64,000 nucleotides of DNA from Pseudomonas alcaligenes (GTDB lineage: Bacteria > Pseudomonadota > Gammaproteobacteria > Pseudomonadales > Pseudomonadaceae): positions 2,609,001-2,673,000 of the forward strand of contig NZ_CP154874.1 of the NCBI RefSeq assembly GCF_041729615.1, read 5' to 3'. Below the pieces are notes generated by a model. It was not told the origin of the DNA and searched no databases. It was given only the letters and a program-made list of their open reading frames with translations. Below, one piece after another: positions 8,645 to 18,359 of this stretch. Within the stretch, counting starts at the first letter, position 1. The number at the start of each line of letters is the position of its first letter. A program made the position numbers and the translations under genes.

Positions 8645-8722
8645 GACGACTCCGCATTGTTGTTGTGTGGCGCCGCGCGTGGCGCGCGGCGGGAGGAGGC
8701 TGTTGTTCAGTGTAGTCGGCTC

Positions 8723-8998
8723 TCAGTCCTGTTCCGGCAGCTCCGGCAGGGCGCGCAGGGCCTGTTCGTACCAGGCGGCGTCGAAGGGGCGGTCGTCGCG
8801 CAGCATGGCGTCGATCTCGTGGGCCAGGACCAGGGCCATCAGCTCGAGGATCTCCTCGCGTTCGTAGCCGACCAGGGTCAGCTTGTTGTAGACCGCCTTG
8901 GCCGCCGGCGGGTTGTCCGCCTCCAGCTGGTTCTCGATGGCCTGGATCAGGGTCTGTTCGGCGAAGGCTTCTTCGTCCTGGTCGTCGTGTTCGCTCAT
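8723..8998 (-). CDS. Small acidic conserved protein, unknown function
   Basis: A 91-residue, strongly acidic, mostly helical protein beginning MSEHDDQDEEAFAEQ. It has no membrane segment and no motif I can name. The frame extends upstream to 9055, but the extra 19 residues are arginine/proline-rich and unlike a real N-terminus, so the ATG at 8998 is preferred, with a GAGGAGC ribosome binding site. Its neighbours (the TIGR02647 gene, a GST) give no functional hint; the same setting occurs in other pseudomonads as far as I recall. Confidence 0.65.
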   Translation of the reverse strand: MSEHDDQDEEAFAEQTLIQAIENQLEADNPPAAKAVYNKLTLVGYEREEILELMALVLAHEIDAMLRDDRPFDAAWYEQALRALPELPEQD

Positions 8999-9072
8999 GG
9001 CGGCTCCTCGGTGGCAGGCCTGCAGTGTGCCACGGCCAGGCCGCGGCCGGGGCATTCAGCCGCCTGATGGAG

Positions 9073-9101
9073 CTTCACCGCGGCTGCCGGCAGGCTATAA
9101 C
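9073..9101 (+). promoter_or_regulatory. Promoter-like pair for the GST gene
   Basis: CTTCAC and TATAAC lie 17 bases apart, placing a start near 9108, about 20 bases ahead of the ATG. The -10 is good (5 of 6), the -35 weak. Confidence 0.4.
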
Positions 9102-9128
9102 TGGGTTTTCCCTGCCTGGTATCAACCC

Positions 9129-9788
9129 ATGCTCAGACTTCACGGATTCGCCGTCAGCAACTACTACAACATGGTGCACCTGGCCCTGCTGGAAAAGGGC
9201 CTGGCCTTCGACACGGTCAAGGCATACGCCAGCCAGGAGCCGCAGTTCCTGGCCATCAGCCCGCGCGGCAAGGTGCCGGTGCTGCAGACCGAGCACGGCT
9301 ACCTCAGCGAGACCGGGGCCATCCTCGACTACCTGGAGGACCTCGGCCAGGGGCGCCCGCTGCTGCCGGCCGAGCCGTTCGCCCGCGCCCAGGTGCGCGC
9401 CCTGGCCAGAGAGATTGAGCTGTACATCGAGTTGCCGGCGCGCAGCTGCTACGCCGAGGCGTTCTTCCGCACGCCGGTGGAGGCGGCGATCAAGGACAAG
9501 GCGCGGGCCGAACTGCAGGCCGGCATCGCCGCGCTCAAGCGCCACGGTCGCTTCGCCCCCTATGTGGCTGGCGAGCAGTTCAGCCTGGCCGACCTGTATT
9601 TCCTCTACAGCATCGACCTGGCCGAGGTGGTGGCGCAGAAGGTGCTGGGCTTCGACCTGCTGCAGGACTTCCCCGCCGCCCGCGCGCTGCTGCAGAAGCT
9701 GCAGGACAACCCCCATGTGCAGCTGATCGCCGCGCAGAAGGAGTCCGGCATGGCCGAGTTCATGGCCTATATCAAGAGCAAGGCGTGA
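9129..9788 (+). CDS. Glutathione S-transferase family protein
   Basis: A 219-residue cytoplasmic protein with the two-domain GST layout: a thioredoxin-like N-terminal domain (residues 1-75) and an all-helical C-terminal domain. The glutathione-site motifs are visible: KVPVLQTEHGYLSETGAIL contains the cis-proline and the Ser-Glu pair typical of GSTs, and FSLADLYFLY is the N-capping box of the C-terminal domain. The N-terminal SNYYNMVHLAL offers serine or tyrosine as the catalytic residue. The substrate is unknown. The start follows a promoter-like TATAAC. It converges with the GNAT gene on the other strand. Confidence 0.88.
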   Translation: MLRLHGFAVSNYYNMVHLALLEKGLAFDTVKAYASQEPQFLAISPRGKVPVLQTEHGYLSETGAILDYLEDLGQGRPLLPAEPFARAQVRALAREIELYIELPARSCYAEAFFRTPVEAAIKDKARAELQAGIAALKRHGRFAPYVAGEQFSLADLYFLYSIDLAEVVAQKVLGFDLLQDFPAARALLQKLQDNPHVQLIAAQKESGMAEFMAYIKSKA

Positions 9789-9906
9789 GGCTCAGAGCCT
9801 GCCGGCGATCTCGCGAGCGGGAGCCGGACGAGGGGCGAGGGCGCGAGCGCCCGAGGCCCTTTGCCAGCCAAGCATGGCCGCCGCGCAGCAGGTCCGCGGC
9901 AGGTAC

Positions 9907-10386
9907 TTAGCCGGCGGCGAAGTCGAGCAGGGCCTGGCCGGTCAGGCGGTAGGAAATCCAGTCGTCCTTGGGGCGGGCGCCGAAGGATTCGTAGAACTCG
10001 ATGGCCGGCGTGTTCCAGTCCAGCACGGCCCACTCCAGGCGTCCGCAGCCCCTGGCCACGGCCAGTTGCGCCAGATGCTGCAGCAGCGCCTTGCCGGCGC
10101 CGAGCTTGCGGTATTCGGGGGATACGTAGAGGTCTTCCAGATAGATGCCGTGCTTGCCCAGCCAAGTCGAGTAGCTGAAGAAGTACACGGCAAAACCGAT
10201 CGCCACGCCATCCTGCTCGCAGATCAGCGCGTGGGTGGTCGAGCCCTCGCCGAACAGGCTGTCGCGAATGCCGGCGACGTCGGTCTGCACCTCGTGCTCG
10301 GCCTTCTCGTAAATGGCCAGGTCGGTGATGAAGCGCAGGATCAGCGCGGCGTCGTCGGCGCTGGCGGTACGGATATGCAGGCTCAT
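9907..10386 (-). CDS. GNAT family N-acetyltransferase
   Basis: A 159-residue acetyl-CoA-dependent acyltransferase. The cofactor-binding motif A is LYVSPEYRKLGAGKALLQHL, followed by ARGCGRLEWAVLDWNTPAI, the strand and helix of motif B in diamine or small-molecule acetyltransferases of this group. The upstream extension to 10446 lacks a conserved N-terminus; MSLHIRTASADDAALI at 10386 is the usual GNAT beginning. It is followed upstream by a small membrane protein gene 19 bases away on the same strand. The acceptor substrate cannot be inferred beyond a resemblance to spermidine/diamine acetyltransferases. Confidence 0.87.
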   Translation of the reverse strand: MSLHIRTASADDAALILRFITDLAIYEKAEHEVQTDVAGIRDSLFGEGSTTHALICEQDGVAIGFAVYFFSYSTWLGKHGIYLEDLYVSPEYRKLGAGKALLQHLAQLAVARGCGRLEWAVLDWNTPAIEFYESFGARPKDDWISYRLTGQALLDFAAG

Positions 10387-10405
10387 GCGAATACTCTCGA
10401 AGTGG

Positions 10406-10648
10406 TTAGCCGTAGAGGAGAACCAGTACAGCCAGTGGCAGGGCAACCAGGCAGAGGACGCCGAAGGCCGCGATCCAGTTGCCGCGTGGGCTCTCCGGAT
10501 CGATCTGGCGCAGTGGCAGGCGCGGATAGCGCCCCAGCGTCAGCAGGCGCAACAGCAGCCAGCCGGCACTGTAGAAGAAGTAGCTGAAGATCAGCTCCAG
10601 AGTGGCCTCGCCGAGGAACAGCAGGCCACGTAGAAACAGCTCAAGCAT
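10406..10648 (-). CDS. Small two-helix inner membrane protein, unknown function
   Basis: An 80-residue protein with two hydrophobic segments: residues about 2-36, partly aromatic (ELIFSYFFYSAGWLLLRLL), and 60-79 (IAAFGVLCLVALPLAVLVLL), joined by a basic loop (GRYPRLPLRQIDP). No domain recognised. It lies 27 bases downstream of argH on the same strand and 19 bases upstream of the GNAT gene, so it may be carried on the argH transcript. Confidence 0.65.
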   Translation of the reverse strand: MLELFLRGLLFLGEATLELIFSYFFYSAGWLLLRLLTLGRYPRLPLRQIDPESPRGNWIAAFGVLCLVALPLAVLVLLYG

Positions 10649-10675
10649 GGGAAGTCCTTTTCCCTTGGCGGGCGA

Positions 10676-12070
10676 TCAGCGCTTCGCCAGCAGTTCCCTG
10701 CCGCGGGCCACGGCGGCACGTACCTGATTCGGCGCGGTGCCGCCGATATGGTCACGGGCGTTGACCGAGCCTTCCAGGGTCAGCACGGCGAACACGTCGT
10801 CGCCGATCTGGTCGCTGAACTGGCGCAGTTCGTCCAGGCTCATCTCGGCCAGGTCCTTGCCGCTCTGCACGCCGTACTTCACCGCATGGCCGACGATCTC
10901 ATGGCAGTCGCGGAAGGGCAGGCCCTTGCGTACCAGGTAGTCGGCCAGGTCGGTGGCGGTGGAGAAGCCGCGGCGGGCCGCCTCGCGCATGATCTCGCGC
11001 TTGGGCTTGATCGCCGGGACCATGTCGGCGAAGGCACGCAGCGAGTCGCGCAGGGTGTCGGCGGCGTCGAACAGCGGCTCCTTGTCCTCCTGGTTGTCCT
11101 TGTTGTAGGCCAGCGGCTGGCCCTTCATCAGGGTCAGCAGGCCGGTCAGGGCGCCGAACACGCGGCCGCTCTTGCCACGCACCAGCTCGGGCACGTCGGG
11201 GTTCTTCTTCTGCGGCATGATCGAGGAGCCGGTGCAGAAACGGTCCGGCAGGTCGATGAACTGGAACTGCGCGCTGGTCCACAGCACCAGCTCTTCGGAG
11301 AAGCGCGATAGGTGCATCATCGCCAGGGATGCGGCGGCGCAGAATTCGATGGCGAAGTCGCGATCCGACACGCCGTCCAGCGAGTTGCCGCCAACGGCGT
11401 CGAAACCCAGCAGTTCGGCGGTGATCTCGCGGGCGATCGGGTAGGTGGTGCCGGCCAGCGCGGCCGAGCCCAGCGGCATGCGGTTGACCCGCTTGCGGCA
11501 GTCGACCAGGCGCTCGTAATCGCGCGACAGCATCTCGAACCAGGCCAGCAGGTGGTGGCCGAAGGTCACCGGCTGGGCGGTCTGCAGGTGGGTGAAGCCG
11601 GGCATGATGGTGTCGGCCTCGGCCTCGGCCAGACCCAGCAGGCCCTGCTGCAGGCGAGTGATCTCGGCGAGGATGATGTCGATCTCGTCGCGCAGCCACA
11701 GGCGGATGTCGGTGGCCACCTGGTCGTTGCGCGAACGGCCGGTGTGCAGCTTCTTGCCGGTGATGCCGATGCGGTCGGTCAGGCGTGCCTCGATATTCAT
11801 GTGCACGTCTTCCAGGTCGACGCGCCAGTCGAACTGGCCGGCCTCGATCTCGGCCTGGATCTGCTTGAGGCCCGCCTCGATGGCGTCGCGCTCCTCCGCA
11901 GTCAGCACGCCGACCTTGGCCAGCATGGTGGCGTGGGCGATGGAGCCCATGATGTCGTGGCGATACAGGCGCTTGTCGAAGTCGACGGAGGCGGTGAAGC
12001 GGGCGACGAAGGCGTCGACGGGCTCGCTGAAGCGGCCGCCCCAGGACTGGTTGGTTTTATCGCTGCTCAT
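10676..12070 (-). CDS. argH: Argininosuccinate lyase
   Basis: Splits argininosuccinate into arginine and fumarate, the last step of arginine synthesis; cytoplasmic tetramer. The 464 residues match the family length. The fumarase/aspartase superfamily signature is [12 protein letters not shown], carrying the mobile catalytic serine loop, and [13 protein letters not shown] and [10 protein letters not shown] form other active-site blocks. The frame is open far upstream, but [16 protein letters not shown] at 12070 is the standard N-terminus. It is divergent from algZ, as in P. aeruginosa. Confidence 0.97.
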   Translation of the reverse strand: MSSDKTNQSWGGRFSEPVDAFVARFTASVDFDKRLYRHDIMGSIAHATMLAKVGVLTAEERDAIEAGLKQIQAEIEAGQFDWRVDLEDVHMNIEARLTDRIGITGKKLHTGRSRNDQVATDIRLWLRDEIDIILAEITRLQQGLLGLAEAEADTIMPGFTHLQTAQPVTFGHHLLAWFEMLSRDYERLVDCRKRVNRMPLGSAALAGTTYPIAREITAELLGFDAVGGNSLDGVSDRDFAIEFCAAASLAMMHLSRFSEELVLWTSAQFQFIDLPDRFCTGSSIMPQKKNPDVPELVRGKSGRVFGALTGLLTLMKGQPLAYNKDNQEDKEPLFDAADTLRDSLRAFADMVPAIKPKREIMREAARRGFSTATDLADYLVRKGLPFRDCHEIVGHAVKYGVQSGKDLAEMSLDELRQFSDQIGDDVFAVLTLEGSVNARDHIGGTAPNQVRAAVARGRELLAKR

Positions 12071-12275
12071 GGCTGGACTCGTGGCAGGGCAGGCGCGGGC
12101 CTGCGGATCGGACAAAGTGTGCCGATAATAACAGCCTTGCCGGGAAAACCGAGGCCGCGCCGATCTGCAGGGCGCGTCACAGTTTTCCACGGTCGTCGGC
12201 AGCTGGGGCCCTCTTTTGGCCCGGCTGGAACGCTCTGGCTTGCCGCCCGGGTGCGCACGCGAGGAAACTGCGCGG

Positions 12276-13358
12276 ATGAAAATCCACTGGTTCAACAAGG
12301 GGCGCACCCTGGCCCCGGACGACGATTTCTTCCTCCCGGAACTGTGCGAGCCCGAGGCCCTGCTCAGCATGGTGCTGCTGGCCGAGCTGCTGGTGCTGGT
12401 GCTGGTGCTGGCCGAGCCGATGCTGCCGGGCTTCAACTGGGTGCGCCTGGCGCTGACCTCGCTGTTCGTGCAGTGGATAGTGCTGCTCTCCGCTGCCCTG
12501 CTGTGCCGCCTGCGCCCGCTGCTGGCGCGCCTGCGCGCGGCGCTGGCCGGCAGCCTGTGCTGCGCCCTGGTGGTGGGCCTGACCCTAGTCTGCACGGCGG
12601 TGGCCGACTTCTACGAGCTGGGCGGGATGCTGCCGCGCGACGGCGAGGTCAACCTGTACCTGCGCCATGCGCTGATCAGCCTGATCATGTCCGGCCTGCT
12701 GCTGCGCTACTTCTACCTGCAGAGCCAGTGGCGCCGCCAGCAGCAGGCCGAGCTGAAGGCACGCATCGAGTCGCTGCAGGCGCGCATCCGCCCGCACTTC
12801 CTGTTTAACAGCCTGAACAGCATCGCCAGCCTGGTGGCGGTCGACCCGCACAAGGCCGAGCAGGCGGTGCTCGACCTCTCCGACCTGTTCCGCGCCAGCC
12901 TGGCCCGGCCTGGCACCCTGGTGTCCTGGGGCGAGGAGCTGGAGCTGGCCAAGCGTTATCTGTCGATCGAGCACTATCGGCTCGGCGACCGGCTACAGTT
13001 GGATTGGCAGGTGGAGAATGTGCCGGCGGATCTGCCGATCCCCCAGCTGACCTTGCAACCGCTGCTGGAGAATGCCCTGATCTACGGCATCCAGCCGCGC
13101 ATCGAGGGCGGCCTGGTACGGATCGAGGCGGACTACCGGGACGGGGTGTTCCAGCTCTGCGTGAGCAACCCCTTCCAGGAAGTCGCCGAGCAGCAACCGT
13201 CGCGCGGGACCCACCAGGCCCTGGTGAATATCGACGCGCGCCTGGCGGCACTTTTCGGCCCCGGTGCCAGTCTCAGCGTGGATCGCCGTGACGGGCGCCA
13301 CTTCACCTGTCTACGCTATCCTTGTTCGAGACTCATGCAGGAAGCCCGAGCAATATGA
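12276..13358 (+). CDS. algZ: Sensor protein AlgZ (FimS), LytS-like
   Basis: Inner-membrane sensor partner of AlgR, controlling alginate, twitching motility and rhamnolipid genes in P. aeruginosa. The 360-residue protein has four to six membrane segments in residues 28-145, then the His_kinase domain with [13 protein letters not shown], whose His174 is the presumed phosphoacceptor. An N-box-like [17 protein letters not shown] follows. The later ATP-binding glycine boxes are poor: [11 protein letters not shown] stands where a D-x-G-x-G box is expected. This atypical kinase is a known trait of FimS/AlgZ. Its TGA overlaps the algR ATG (ATGA), so the two are coupled. Confidence 0.93.
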   Translation: MKIHWFNKGRTLAPDDDFFLPELCEPEALLSMVLLAELLVLVLVLAEPMLPGFNWVRLALTSLFVQWIVLLSAALLCRLRPLLARLRAALAGSLCCALVVGLTLVCTAVADFYELGGMLPRDGEVNLYLRHALISLIMSGLLLRYFYLQSQWRRQQQAELKARIESLQARIRPHFLFNSLNSIASLVAVDPHKAEQAVLDLSDLFRASLARPGTLVSWGEELELAKRYLSIEHYRLGDRLQLDWQVENVPADLPIPQLTLQPLLENALIYGIQPRIEGGLVRIEADYRDGVFQLCVSNPFQEVAEQQPSRGTHQALVNIDARLAALFGPGASLSVDRRDGRHFTCLRYPCSRLMQEARAI

Positions 13359-14104
13359 ATGTGCTGATCGTCGATGACGAACCCCTTGCCCGCGAGCGCC
13401 TGACCCGCATGGTCGGCGAACTCGAGGGTTATCGTGTCCTCGAGCCCTCGGCCAGCAACGGCGAGGAGGCGCTGGCGCTGATCGACAGCCTGCGCCCGGA
13501 CGTGGTCCTTCTGGATATCCGCATGCCCGGCCTCGACGGCCTGCAGGTGGCGGCCAGGCTGTGCGAGCGCGAGGCGCCGCCAGCTGTGATCTTCTGTACC
13601 GCCCACGACGAGTTCGCCCTGGAGGCCTTCGACGTCAGCGCCGTCGGCTACCTGGTCAAGCCGGTGCGCCCGGAGGCCCTGGCCGCCGCCCTGAAGAAGG
13701 CCGAGCGGCCTAACCGCGTGCAGCTGGCCGCGTTGACCCGTCCGGCTGCCGGCGGCAATGGCGCCGGCCCGCGCAGCCATATCAGCGCGCGCACCCGCAA
13801 GGGCATCGAGCTGATTCCGCTGGAGCAGGTGATTTTCTTCATCGCCGACCACAAGTACGTGACCCTGCGCCACGAGGGTGGCGAGGTGCTGCTGGACGAG
13901 CCGCTGAAGGCGCTGGAGGACGAGTTCGGCGAGCGCTTCGTGCGCATCCACCGCAACGCCCTGGTCGCCCGCGAGCGCATCGAGCGCCTGCAGCGCACGC
14001 CGCTGGGGCACTTCCAGCTCTACCTCAAGGGCCTGGGGGCGGATGCCCTGACCGTCAGCCGCCGTCACGTGGCCGGCGTGCGCAAGCTGATGCACAACCT
14101 CTGA
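13355..14104 (+). CDS. algR: Response regulator AlgR (LytTR type)
   Basis: Transcription factor controlling alginate biosynthesis, type IV pili and other virulence genes. The 249 residues comprise a receiver domain (about 1-120) with phospho-acceptor Asp54 in VVLLDIRMPGLDG, the acidic DDE at 7-9 and the lysine in YLVKPVRPEAL, then a LytTR DNA-binding domain (about 145-245) with FIADHKYVTLRHEGGEVLL. The start is the ATG at 13355 overlapping the algZ stop; an upstream TTG-type extension lacks support. hemC follows after 93 bases, the same order as in P. aeruginosa. Confidence 0.97.
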   Translation: MNVLIVDDEPLARERLTRMVGELEGYRVLEPSASNGEEALALIDSLRPDVVLLDIRMPGLDGLQVAARLCEREAPPAVIFCTAHDEFALEAFDVSAVGYLVKPVRPEALAAALKKAERPNRVQLAALTRPAAGGNGAGPRSHISARTRKGIELIPLEQVIFFIADHKYVTLRHEGGEVLLDEPLKALEDEFGERFVRIHRNALVARERIERLQRTPLGHFQLYLKGLGADALTVSRRHVAGVRKLMHNL

Positions 14105-14197
14105 GCCCGGCGGCGGACGTCCTGCGACGATTCCGCCTGCGGGCGTGCGCCGACCATCCTGTTATCATCCCCGGCAGTCCGTTTTCTGGAATTGCCC

Positions 14198-15130
14198 ATG
14201 TCCCGCGAAATCCGCATCGCCACCCGTAAGAGCGCCCTGGCCCTGTGGCAGGCCGAGTACGTCAAGGCCCGCCTGGAGCAGGCTCACCCCGGGCTCAAGG
14301 TCAGCCTGGTGCCCATGGTCAGTCGTGGCGACAAGCTGCTCGACGCGCCGCTGGCGAAGATCGGCGGCAAGGGCCTGTTCGTCAAGGAACTGGAAACCGC
14401 CCTGCTGGAGAACGACGCCGATATCGCCGTGCACTCCATGAAGGACGTGCCGATGGACTTCCCCGCGGGGCTCGGCTTGTTCTGCATCTGCGAGCGCGAA
14501 GACCCGCGCGACGCCTTCGTCTCCAATACCTATGACAGCCTCGACGCGCTGCCCCCCGGCAGCGTGGTCGGCACCTCCAGCCTGCGTCGCCAGGCCCAGC
14601 TGCTGGCGCGCCGCCCGGACCTGAAGATCCACTTCCTGCGCGGCAACGTGAACACCCGCCTGGCCAAGCTGGACGCCGGCGAGTACGACTCCATCATCCT
14701 CGCCGCTGCCGGCCTGATCCGCCTCGGCTTCGAGGCGCGCATCCGCGCCTCGATCAGCGTCGACGACAGCCTGCCGGCCGGCGGCCAGGGCGCCGTGGGC
14801 ATCGAGTGCCGCAGCGCCGATGCCGAGATCCATGCCCTGCTGGCGCCGCTGCACCACGCCGAGACGGCCGCGCGGGTCACCGCCGAGCGCGCGCTGAACA
14901 AGCGCCTGAACGGCGGCTGCCAGGTGCCGATCGCCTGCTATGCCCTGCGCGAAGGCGAGCAGCTGTGGCTGCGCGGCCTGGTCGGCCAGCCCGACGGCGG
15001 CCTGCTGCTGCGCGCCGAGGGCCGCGGCAGCGACGCCGAGGCGCTCGGCGTGCAGGTGGCCGAGCAGCTGCTGGCGCAGGGCGCCGAGGCCATTCTCAAG
15101 GCGGTCTACGGCGAGGCCGCCCCCGAGTGA
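14198..15130 (+). CDS. hemC: Porphobilinogen deaminase (hydroxymethylbilane synthase)
   Basis: Condenses four porphobilinogens into hydroxymethylbilane in tetrapyrrole synthesis; cytoplasmic. The 310-residue protein has the dipyrromethane cofactor cysteine, Cys241, in [12 protein letters not shown]. The conserved [17 protein letters not shown] and [11 protein letters not shown] (substrate-binding arginines) are all present. The ATG at 14198 is preferred to a TTG two codons upstream. A TATCAT box at 14163 is a possible -10 element. The gene overlaps hemD by a shared GTGA (GTG start inside the TGA stop), so hemC and hemD are translationally coupled. Confidence 0.97.
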   Translation: MSREIRIATRKSALALWQAEYVKARLEQAHPGLKVSLVPMVSRGDKLLDAPLAKIGGKGLFVKELETALLENDADIAVHSMKDVPMDFPAGLGLFCICEREDPRDAFVSNTYDSLDALPPGSVVGTSSLRRQAQLLARRPDLKIHFLRGNVNTRLAKLDAGEYDSIILAAAGLIRLGFEARIRASISVDDSLPAGGQGAVGIECRSADAEIHALLAPLHHAETAARVTAERALNKRLNGGCQVPIACYALREGEQLWLRGLVGQPDGGLLLRAEGRGSDAEALGVQVAEQLLAQGAEAILKAVYGEAAPE

Positions 15131-15909
15131 CGGGCTGGCGCCTGCTGCTGACCCGCCCGGCCGCCGAGTGCGCGGCCCTGGCCGCCACCCTGGCCGAGGC
15201 CGGGGTGTTCAGTTGCAGCCTGCCACTGCTGGAGACCGAGGCGCTGGCCGAGACGCCCGAGCAGCGCGCCACCATCCTCGGCCTGCAGCGCTACTGCGCG
15301 GTCATAGTGGTGAGCAAGCCGGCCGCGCGCCTGGGCCTGGCCCTGCTCGACCGTCACTGGTCGCAGCCGCCGGCGGGGCCGCGCTGGTTCAGCGTCGGTG
15401 CCGCCACCGCGCAGCTGCTCGATGATTACCTGCGGCCGCATGGCCTGGGCGCCTGCTGCCCGAGCCAGGGCGACGACAGCGAGGCCCTGCTGGCCCTGCC
15501 CGAGCTCGACCAGGCCCTGCGCGTGGCCAACCCGCGGGTGCTGCTGATGCGTGGCGAGGGCGGCCGCGAGCTGATCGCCGAGACCCTGCGTGCGCGCGGC
15601 GTGGCGGTGGACTATCTGCCACTCTACCGGCGTCTGTGTCCTCAATACCCCAGCGGCACCTTGCCGCAGCTGGTGGCGGCGCAGCGCCTCAACGCCCTGC
15701 TGGTGAGCAGTGCCCAGGGCCTGGACAACCTGCGCCAGCAGGCCGCCGCTGCCTGGACGGAGCTGGCTCGGCTACCCTTGCTGGTGCCTAGCCCGCGGGT
15801 GGCCGAACTGGCCCGCGCGGCCGGCGCCCGGCAGGTCATCGATTGTCGCGGCGCCAGTGCCGCGGCCGTTCTGGCGGCCCTGCGCGCCCATCCGGCGCCG
15901 GCCCACTGA
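15127..15909 (+). CDS. hemD: Uroporphyrinogen-III synthase
   Basis: Cyclises hydroxymethylbilane with ring D inversion to uroporphyrinogen III, the branch point to heme, siroheme and cobalamin. The protein is 260 residues from a GTG that overlaps the hemC stop: [18 protein letters not shown] is the typical N-terminus, with the arginine-proline of LTRP. The family is poorly conserved, but [28 protein letters not shown] and the later SSAQGLDNL block match its two-lobed fold. It sits between hemC and hemX, 18 bases from the latter. Confidence 0.94.
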   Translation: MTGWRLLLTRPAAECAALAATLAEAGVFSCSLPLLETEALAETPEQRATILGLQRYCAVIVVSKPAARLGLALLDRHWSQPPAGPRWFSVGAATAQLLDDYLRPHGLGACCPSQGDDSEALLALPELDQALRVANPRVLLMRGEGGRELIAETLRARGVAVDYLPLYRRLCPQYPSGTLPQLVAAQRLNALLVSSAQGLDNLRQQAAAAWTELARLPLLVPSPRVAELARAAGARQVIDCRGASAAAVLAALRAHPAPAH

Positions 15910-15927
15910 CTCGAAGGAAAAGGACTC

Positions 15928-17028
15928 GTGAGCGAAACAGCCCCGCAGATCAGCGAACCGACCCCGCAACCCGCCGCCGAGCAACCGCCCGTGGCCAAGG
16001 CCAAGGGGCGTGGTCCGGCCTGGCTGGCGCTGCTGGTCGGCTTGGCCGGCCTCGGCGCCGGCGCCTGGAGCGCCTGGCAGCTGCACCAGCAGCAGGGCCA
16101 GGCAGCGGCGCAGCTGGCGCAGTTCCAGCAGGTCGGCGAGGCGGCCCAGGCGCGTCTCCAGGCCAGCGAGGAGCATGTCGCCAAGCGCCTGGCCGGCCTG
16201 CCCACGGCGGACGAGCTGGCCACCCAGCGCGACCTGCTGGTGAGCCTGCAGGGTGAGCAGCAGCGCCTGGCGCAGAGCCTCTCCGGCGTGCTCGGCAAGA
16301 GCCGCGAGGACTGGCGCCTGGCCGAGGCCGAGCACCTGCTGCGCCTGGCCATGCTGCGCCTCTCCGCGCTGCAGGACGTGGACAGCGCCATCGCCCTGGT
16401 GCAGGGCGCCGACGACATCCTGCGGGCGCAGAACGACCCGCAGGCCTTCGCCGCCCGTGGCGAACTGATCAAGGTGCTGGAGGCGCTGCGCAGCCTGCCG
16501 CAGGTCGACCGCAGCGGCCTGTTCCTGCAGCTGGCCGCCCTGCGCGAGCAGGTGGCCGGGCTGCAGCTGCTGGCCCCCGAGTACATTGTCCCGGCCGAGG
16601 TGCCGAGCAGTGTCACGGTCAGCGACAGCAGCCGCTGGCAGGCGCTGTGGGAGCAGCTGTCGCGCTATGTGCGCATCGACCTGCACGCCGACCAGGACGT
16701 GCGCCCGCAGCTGGCCGGGCAGAGCCTGGCGCAGGTGCGCCTGACCCTGGCGCTGGCCCTCGAGCAGGCCCAGTGGGGCGCGCTGAATGGCGAGCCGGAA
16801 GTCTACCGCCAGGCCCTGGCCGCCGCTGCCGAGGTGCTGGATACCTACTTCGACCGCGACAACCAGGCCGTGCAGGCCCTGCGCAAGCGCGTCGACGAGC
16901 TGGCCGGGCAGTCGGTGGTGGCCGGCGTGCCCCCGCTGGACGATGCGCTGAACACCCTGCAGGCCTACCTCAAGCGTCGCGAGGCCGCCGAGCTGCTGCC
17001 CGAGGCGGTCGAGGAGGACGGCCAATGA
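15928..17028 (+). CDS. hemX: HemX-family membrane-anchored protein
   Basis: A 366-residue protein of the HemX family, often labelled uroporphyrinogen-III C-methyltransferase although it lacks the SAM-methyltransferase fold; its real role is unclear. It has a cytoplasmic N-terminal tail rich in Pro/Gln/Glu, one membrane helix at about residues 32-52 (AWLALLVGLAGLGAGAWSAW), a coiled coil at about 55-115 and a helical periplasmic domain containing LLRLAMLRLSALQDVDSAI. The start is a GTG with an AAGGAAAAGG site. The TGA overlaps the hemY ATG (ATGA), so both are made together. Confidence 0.9.
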   Translation: MSETAPQISEPTPQPAAEQPPVAKAKGRGPAWLALLVGLAGLGAGAWSAWQLHQQQGQAAAQLAQFQQVGEAAQARLQASEEHVAKRLAGLPTADELATQRDLLVSLQGEQQRLAQSLSGVLGKSREDWRLAEAEHLLRLAMLRLSALQDVDSAIALVQGADDILRAQNDPQAFAARGELIKVLEALRSLPQVDRSGLFLQLAALREQVAGLQLLAPEYIVPAEVPSSVTVSDSSRWQALWEQLSRYVRIDLHADQDVRPQLAGQSLAQVRLTLALALEQAQWGALNGEPEVYRQALAAAAEVLDTYFDRDNQAVQALRKRVDELAGQSVVAGVPPLDDALNTLQAYLKRREAAELLPEAVEEDGQ

Positions 17029-18257
17029 TCCGCGCCGTCCTGCTCCTGCTGCTGGTGGTGGCCGGTTCCACCGCGCTGGGCCTGGCCATCGCCGAACACA
17101 GCGGCTACGTGCTGATCGCCTGGAAGGGCCTGCGCTACGAGTCCAGCCTGTGGGTCTTCCTGCTCCTGCTGCTGCTGGCCTGGCTGCTGCTGCGCGGCCT
17201 GCGCGGGCTGATCCGGCTGGGCCTGGTGTCCGGCGGCCTGCTCAATCCCTGGTCGCGCCGCCAGCGTGGGCGGCGCCAGCAGCTGGCCGCCGACAAGGGC
17301 CTGCTGGACCTGATCGAGGGGCGCTGGGAGCGCGCCGTGCGCCATCTCTCCCTCGCTGCCGAAGGTGAGCGCCAGCCGTTGATGTACTACCTGGGCGCCG
17401 CCCGCGCCGCCCACAAGCTGGGGCGCATGGAGCAGAGCGAGGCACTGCTCGAGCAGGCCCTGCGCCGCCAGCCCCAGGCCGAGCTGGCGATCGCCCTGAC
17501 GCATGCCGAGCTGCAGCGCGAGCAGGGTGACCTGGACGGCGCGCTGAACACCCTGCAGGCCATGCGCGAGCGGCACACACAGCATCACCAGGTGCTCGAG
17601 CAGCTGCAGCGCACCCTGGTCGAGCGGGGCGACTGGGCGGCGCTGCTGGAGTTGCTGCCGGAGCTGCGCAAGGGCAAGGTGCTGCAGGGGGAGGCGCTGG
17701 TCGAGCTGGAGCGCCGGGTATGGATCGCCCGCCTGCAGGCCGCCGGCGAGCAGGGCCTGGACCAGGGCGAGGCGGCCCTGCAGCCGCTCACCGGCGCCTG
17801 GCAGCAGCTCTCCGCAGCGCAGCGCCAGGATCCCGAGCTGCTGCTGGCCTACGCCGGCCAGCTGCGCGCCCTGGGCGCCCAGGAAGAGGCCGAGGAGGTG
17901 CTGCGCAAGGCTCTCAAACAGGGCTACGACGGCCGCCTGGTGCGCCTCTACGGCCAGTTGCGCGGGCGCGATCCGGCGCGCCAGCTGCAGACTGCCGAAG
18001 CGTTGCTCAAGCAGCAGCCGCAGGACCCGCTGCTGCTGCTCAGCCTGGGCCGCCTGTGCCTGATCAACGGCCTGTGGGGCAAGGCCCGCGAGTATTTCGA
18101 GATCAGCCTGGAGTTTTCCCGCAGCGCCGAGACCTGCGCCGAACTGGCGCGCCTGCTGGCCAGCCAGGGCGACGTCGCGCGCAGCAACCAGCTGCTGCAG
18201 GAAACGCTGGCCCTGCAGGGGCGCTCCCTGCCCGAGCTGCCGCAACCCTCGGCCTGA
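17025..18257 (+). CDS. hemY: HemY N-terminal domain protein with TPR repeats
   Basis: A 410-residue inner-membrane protein of the gammaproteobacterial HemY family. It is not the protoporphyrinogen oxidase that carries the same name in Bacillus. Two membrane helices (residues about 2-22 and 42-63) form the HemY_N region, followed by a cytoplasmic or peripheral TPR-like superhelix to the end, with repeats such as ALLEQALRRQPQAELAIAL and EEVLRKALKQGYDG. It probably scaffolds late heme enzymes, which is inference from the conserved hemCDXY cluster. It closes the cluster; a weak AAAGGCCG/CGGCTTT hairpin lies at 18301-18317. Confidence 0.92.
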   Translation: MIRAVLLLLLVVAGSTALGLAIAEHSGYVLIAWKGLRYESSLWVFLLLLLLAWLLLRGLRGLIRLGLVSGGLLNPWSRRQRGRRQQLAADKGLLDLIEGRWERAVRHLSLAAEGERQPLMYYLGAARAAHKLGRMEQSEALLEQALRRQPQAELAIALTHAELQREQGDLDGALNTLQAMRERHTQHHQVLEQLQRTLVERGDWAALLELLPELRKGKVLQGEALVELERRVWIARLQAAGEQGLDQGEAALQPLTGAWQQLSAAQRQDPELLLAYAGQLRALGAQEEAEEVLRKALKQGYDGRLVRLYGQLRGRDPARQLQTAEALLKQQPQDPLLLLSLGRLCLINGLWGKAREYFEISLEFSRSAETCAELARLLASQGDVARSNQLLQETLALQGRSLPELPQPSA

Positions 18258-18359
18258 CGTGCGGCGCCCTGTCGCTGACGGGGCGTCCGCCTGTGCCTTG
18301 AAAGGCCGTTCGGCTTTCCTCTACCGTAGGCGCCTTTCCCGCCCTGCATCGGAGTTCCC

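Noticed and set aside
9789..9906. A terminator or repeat element between the convergent GST and GNAT genes
   Set aside because: A small GGGCGC/GCGCCC palindrome exists, but its loop is only two bases and no T tract follows, so no function can be claimed.
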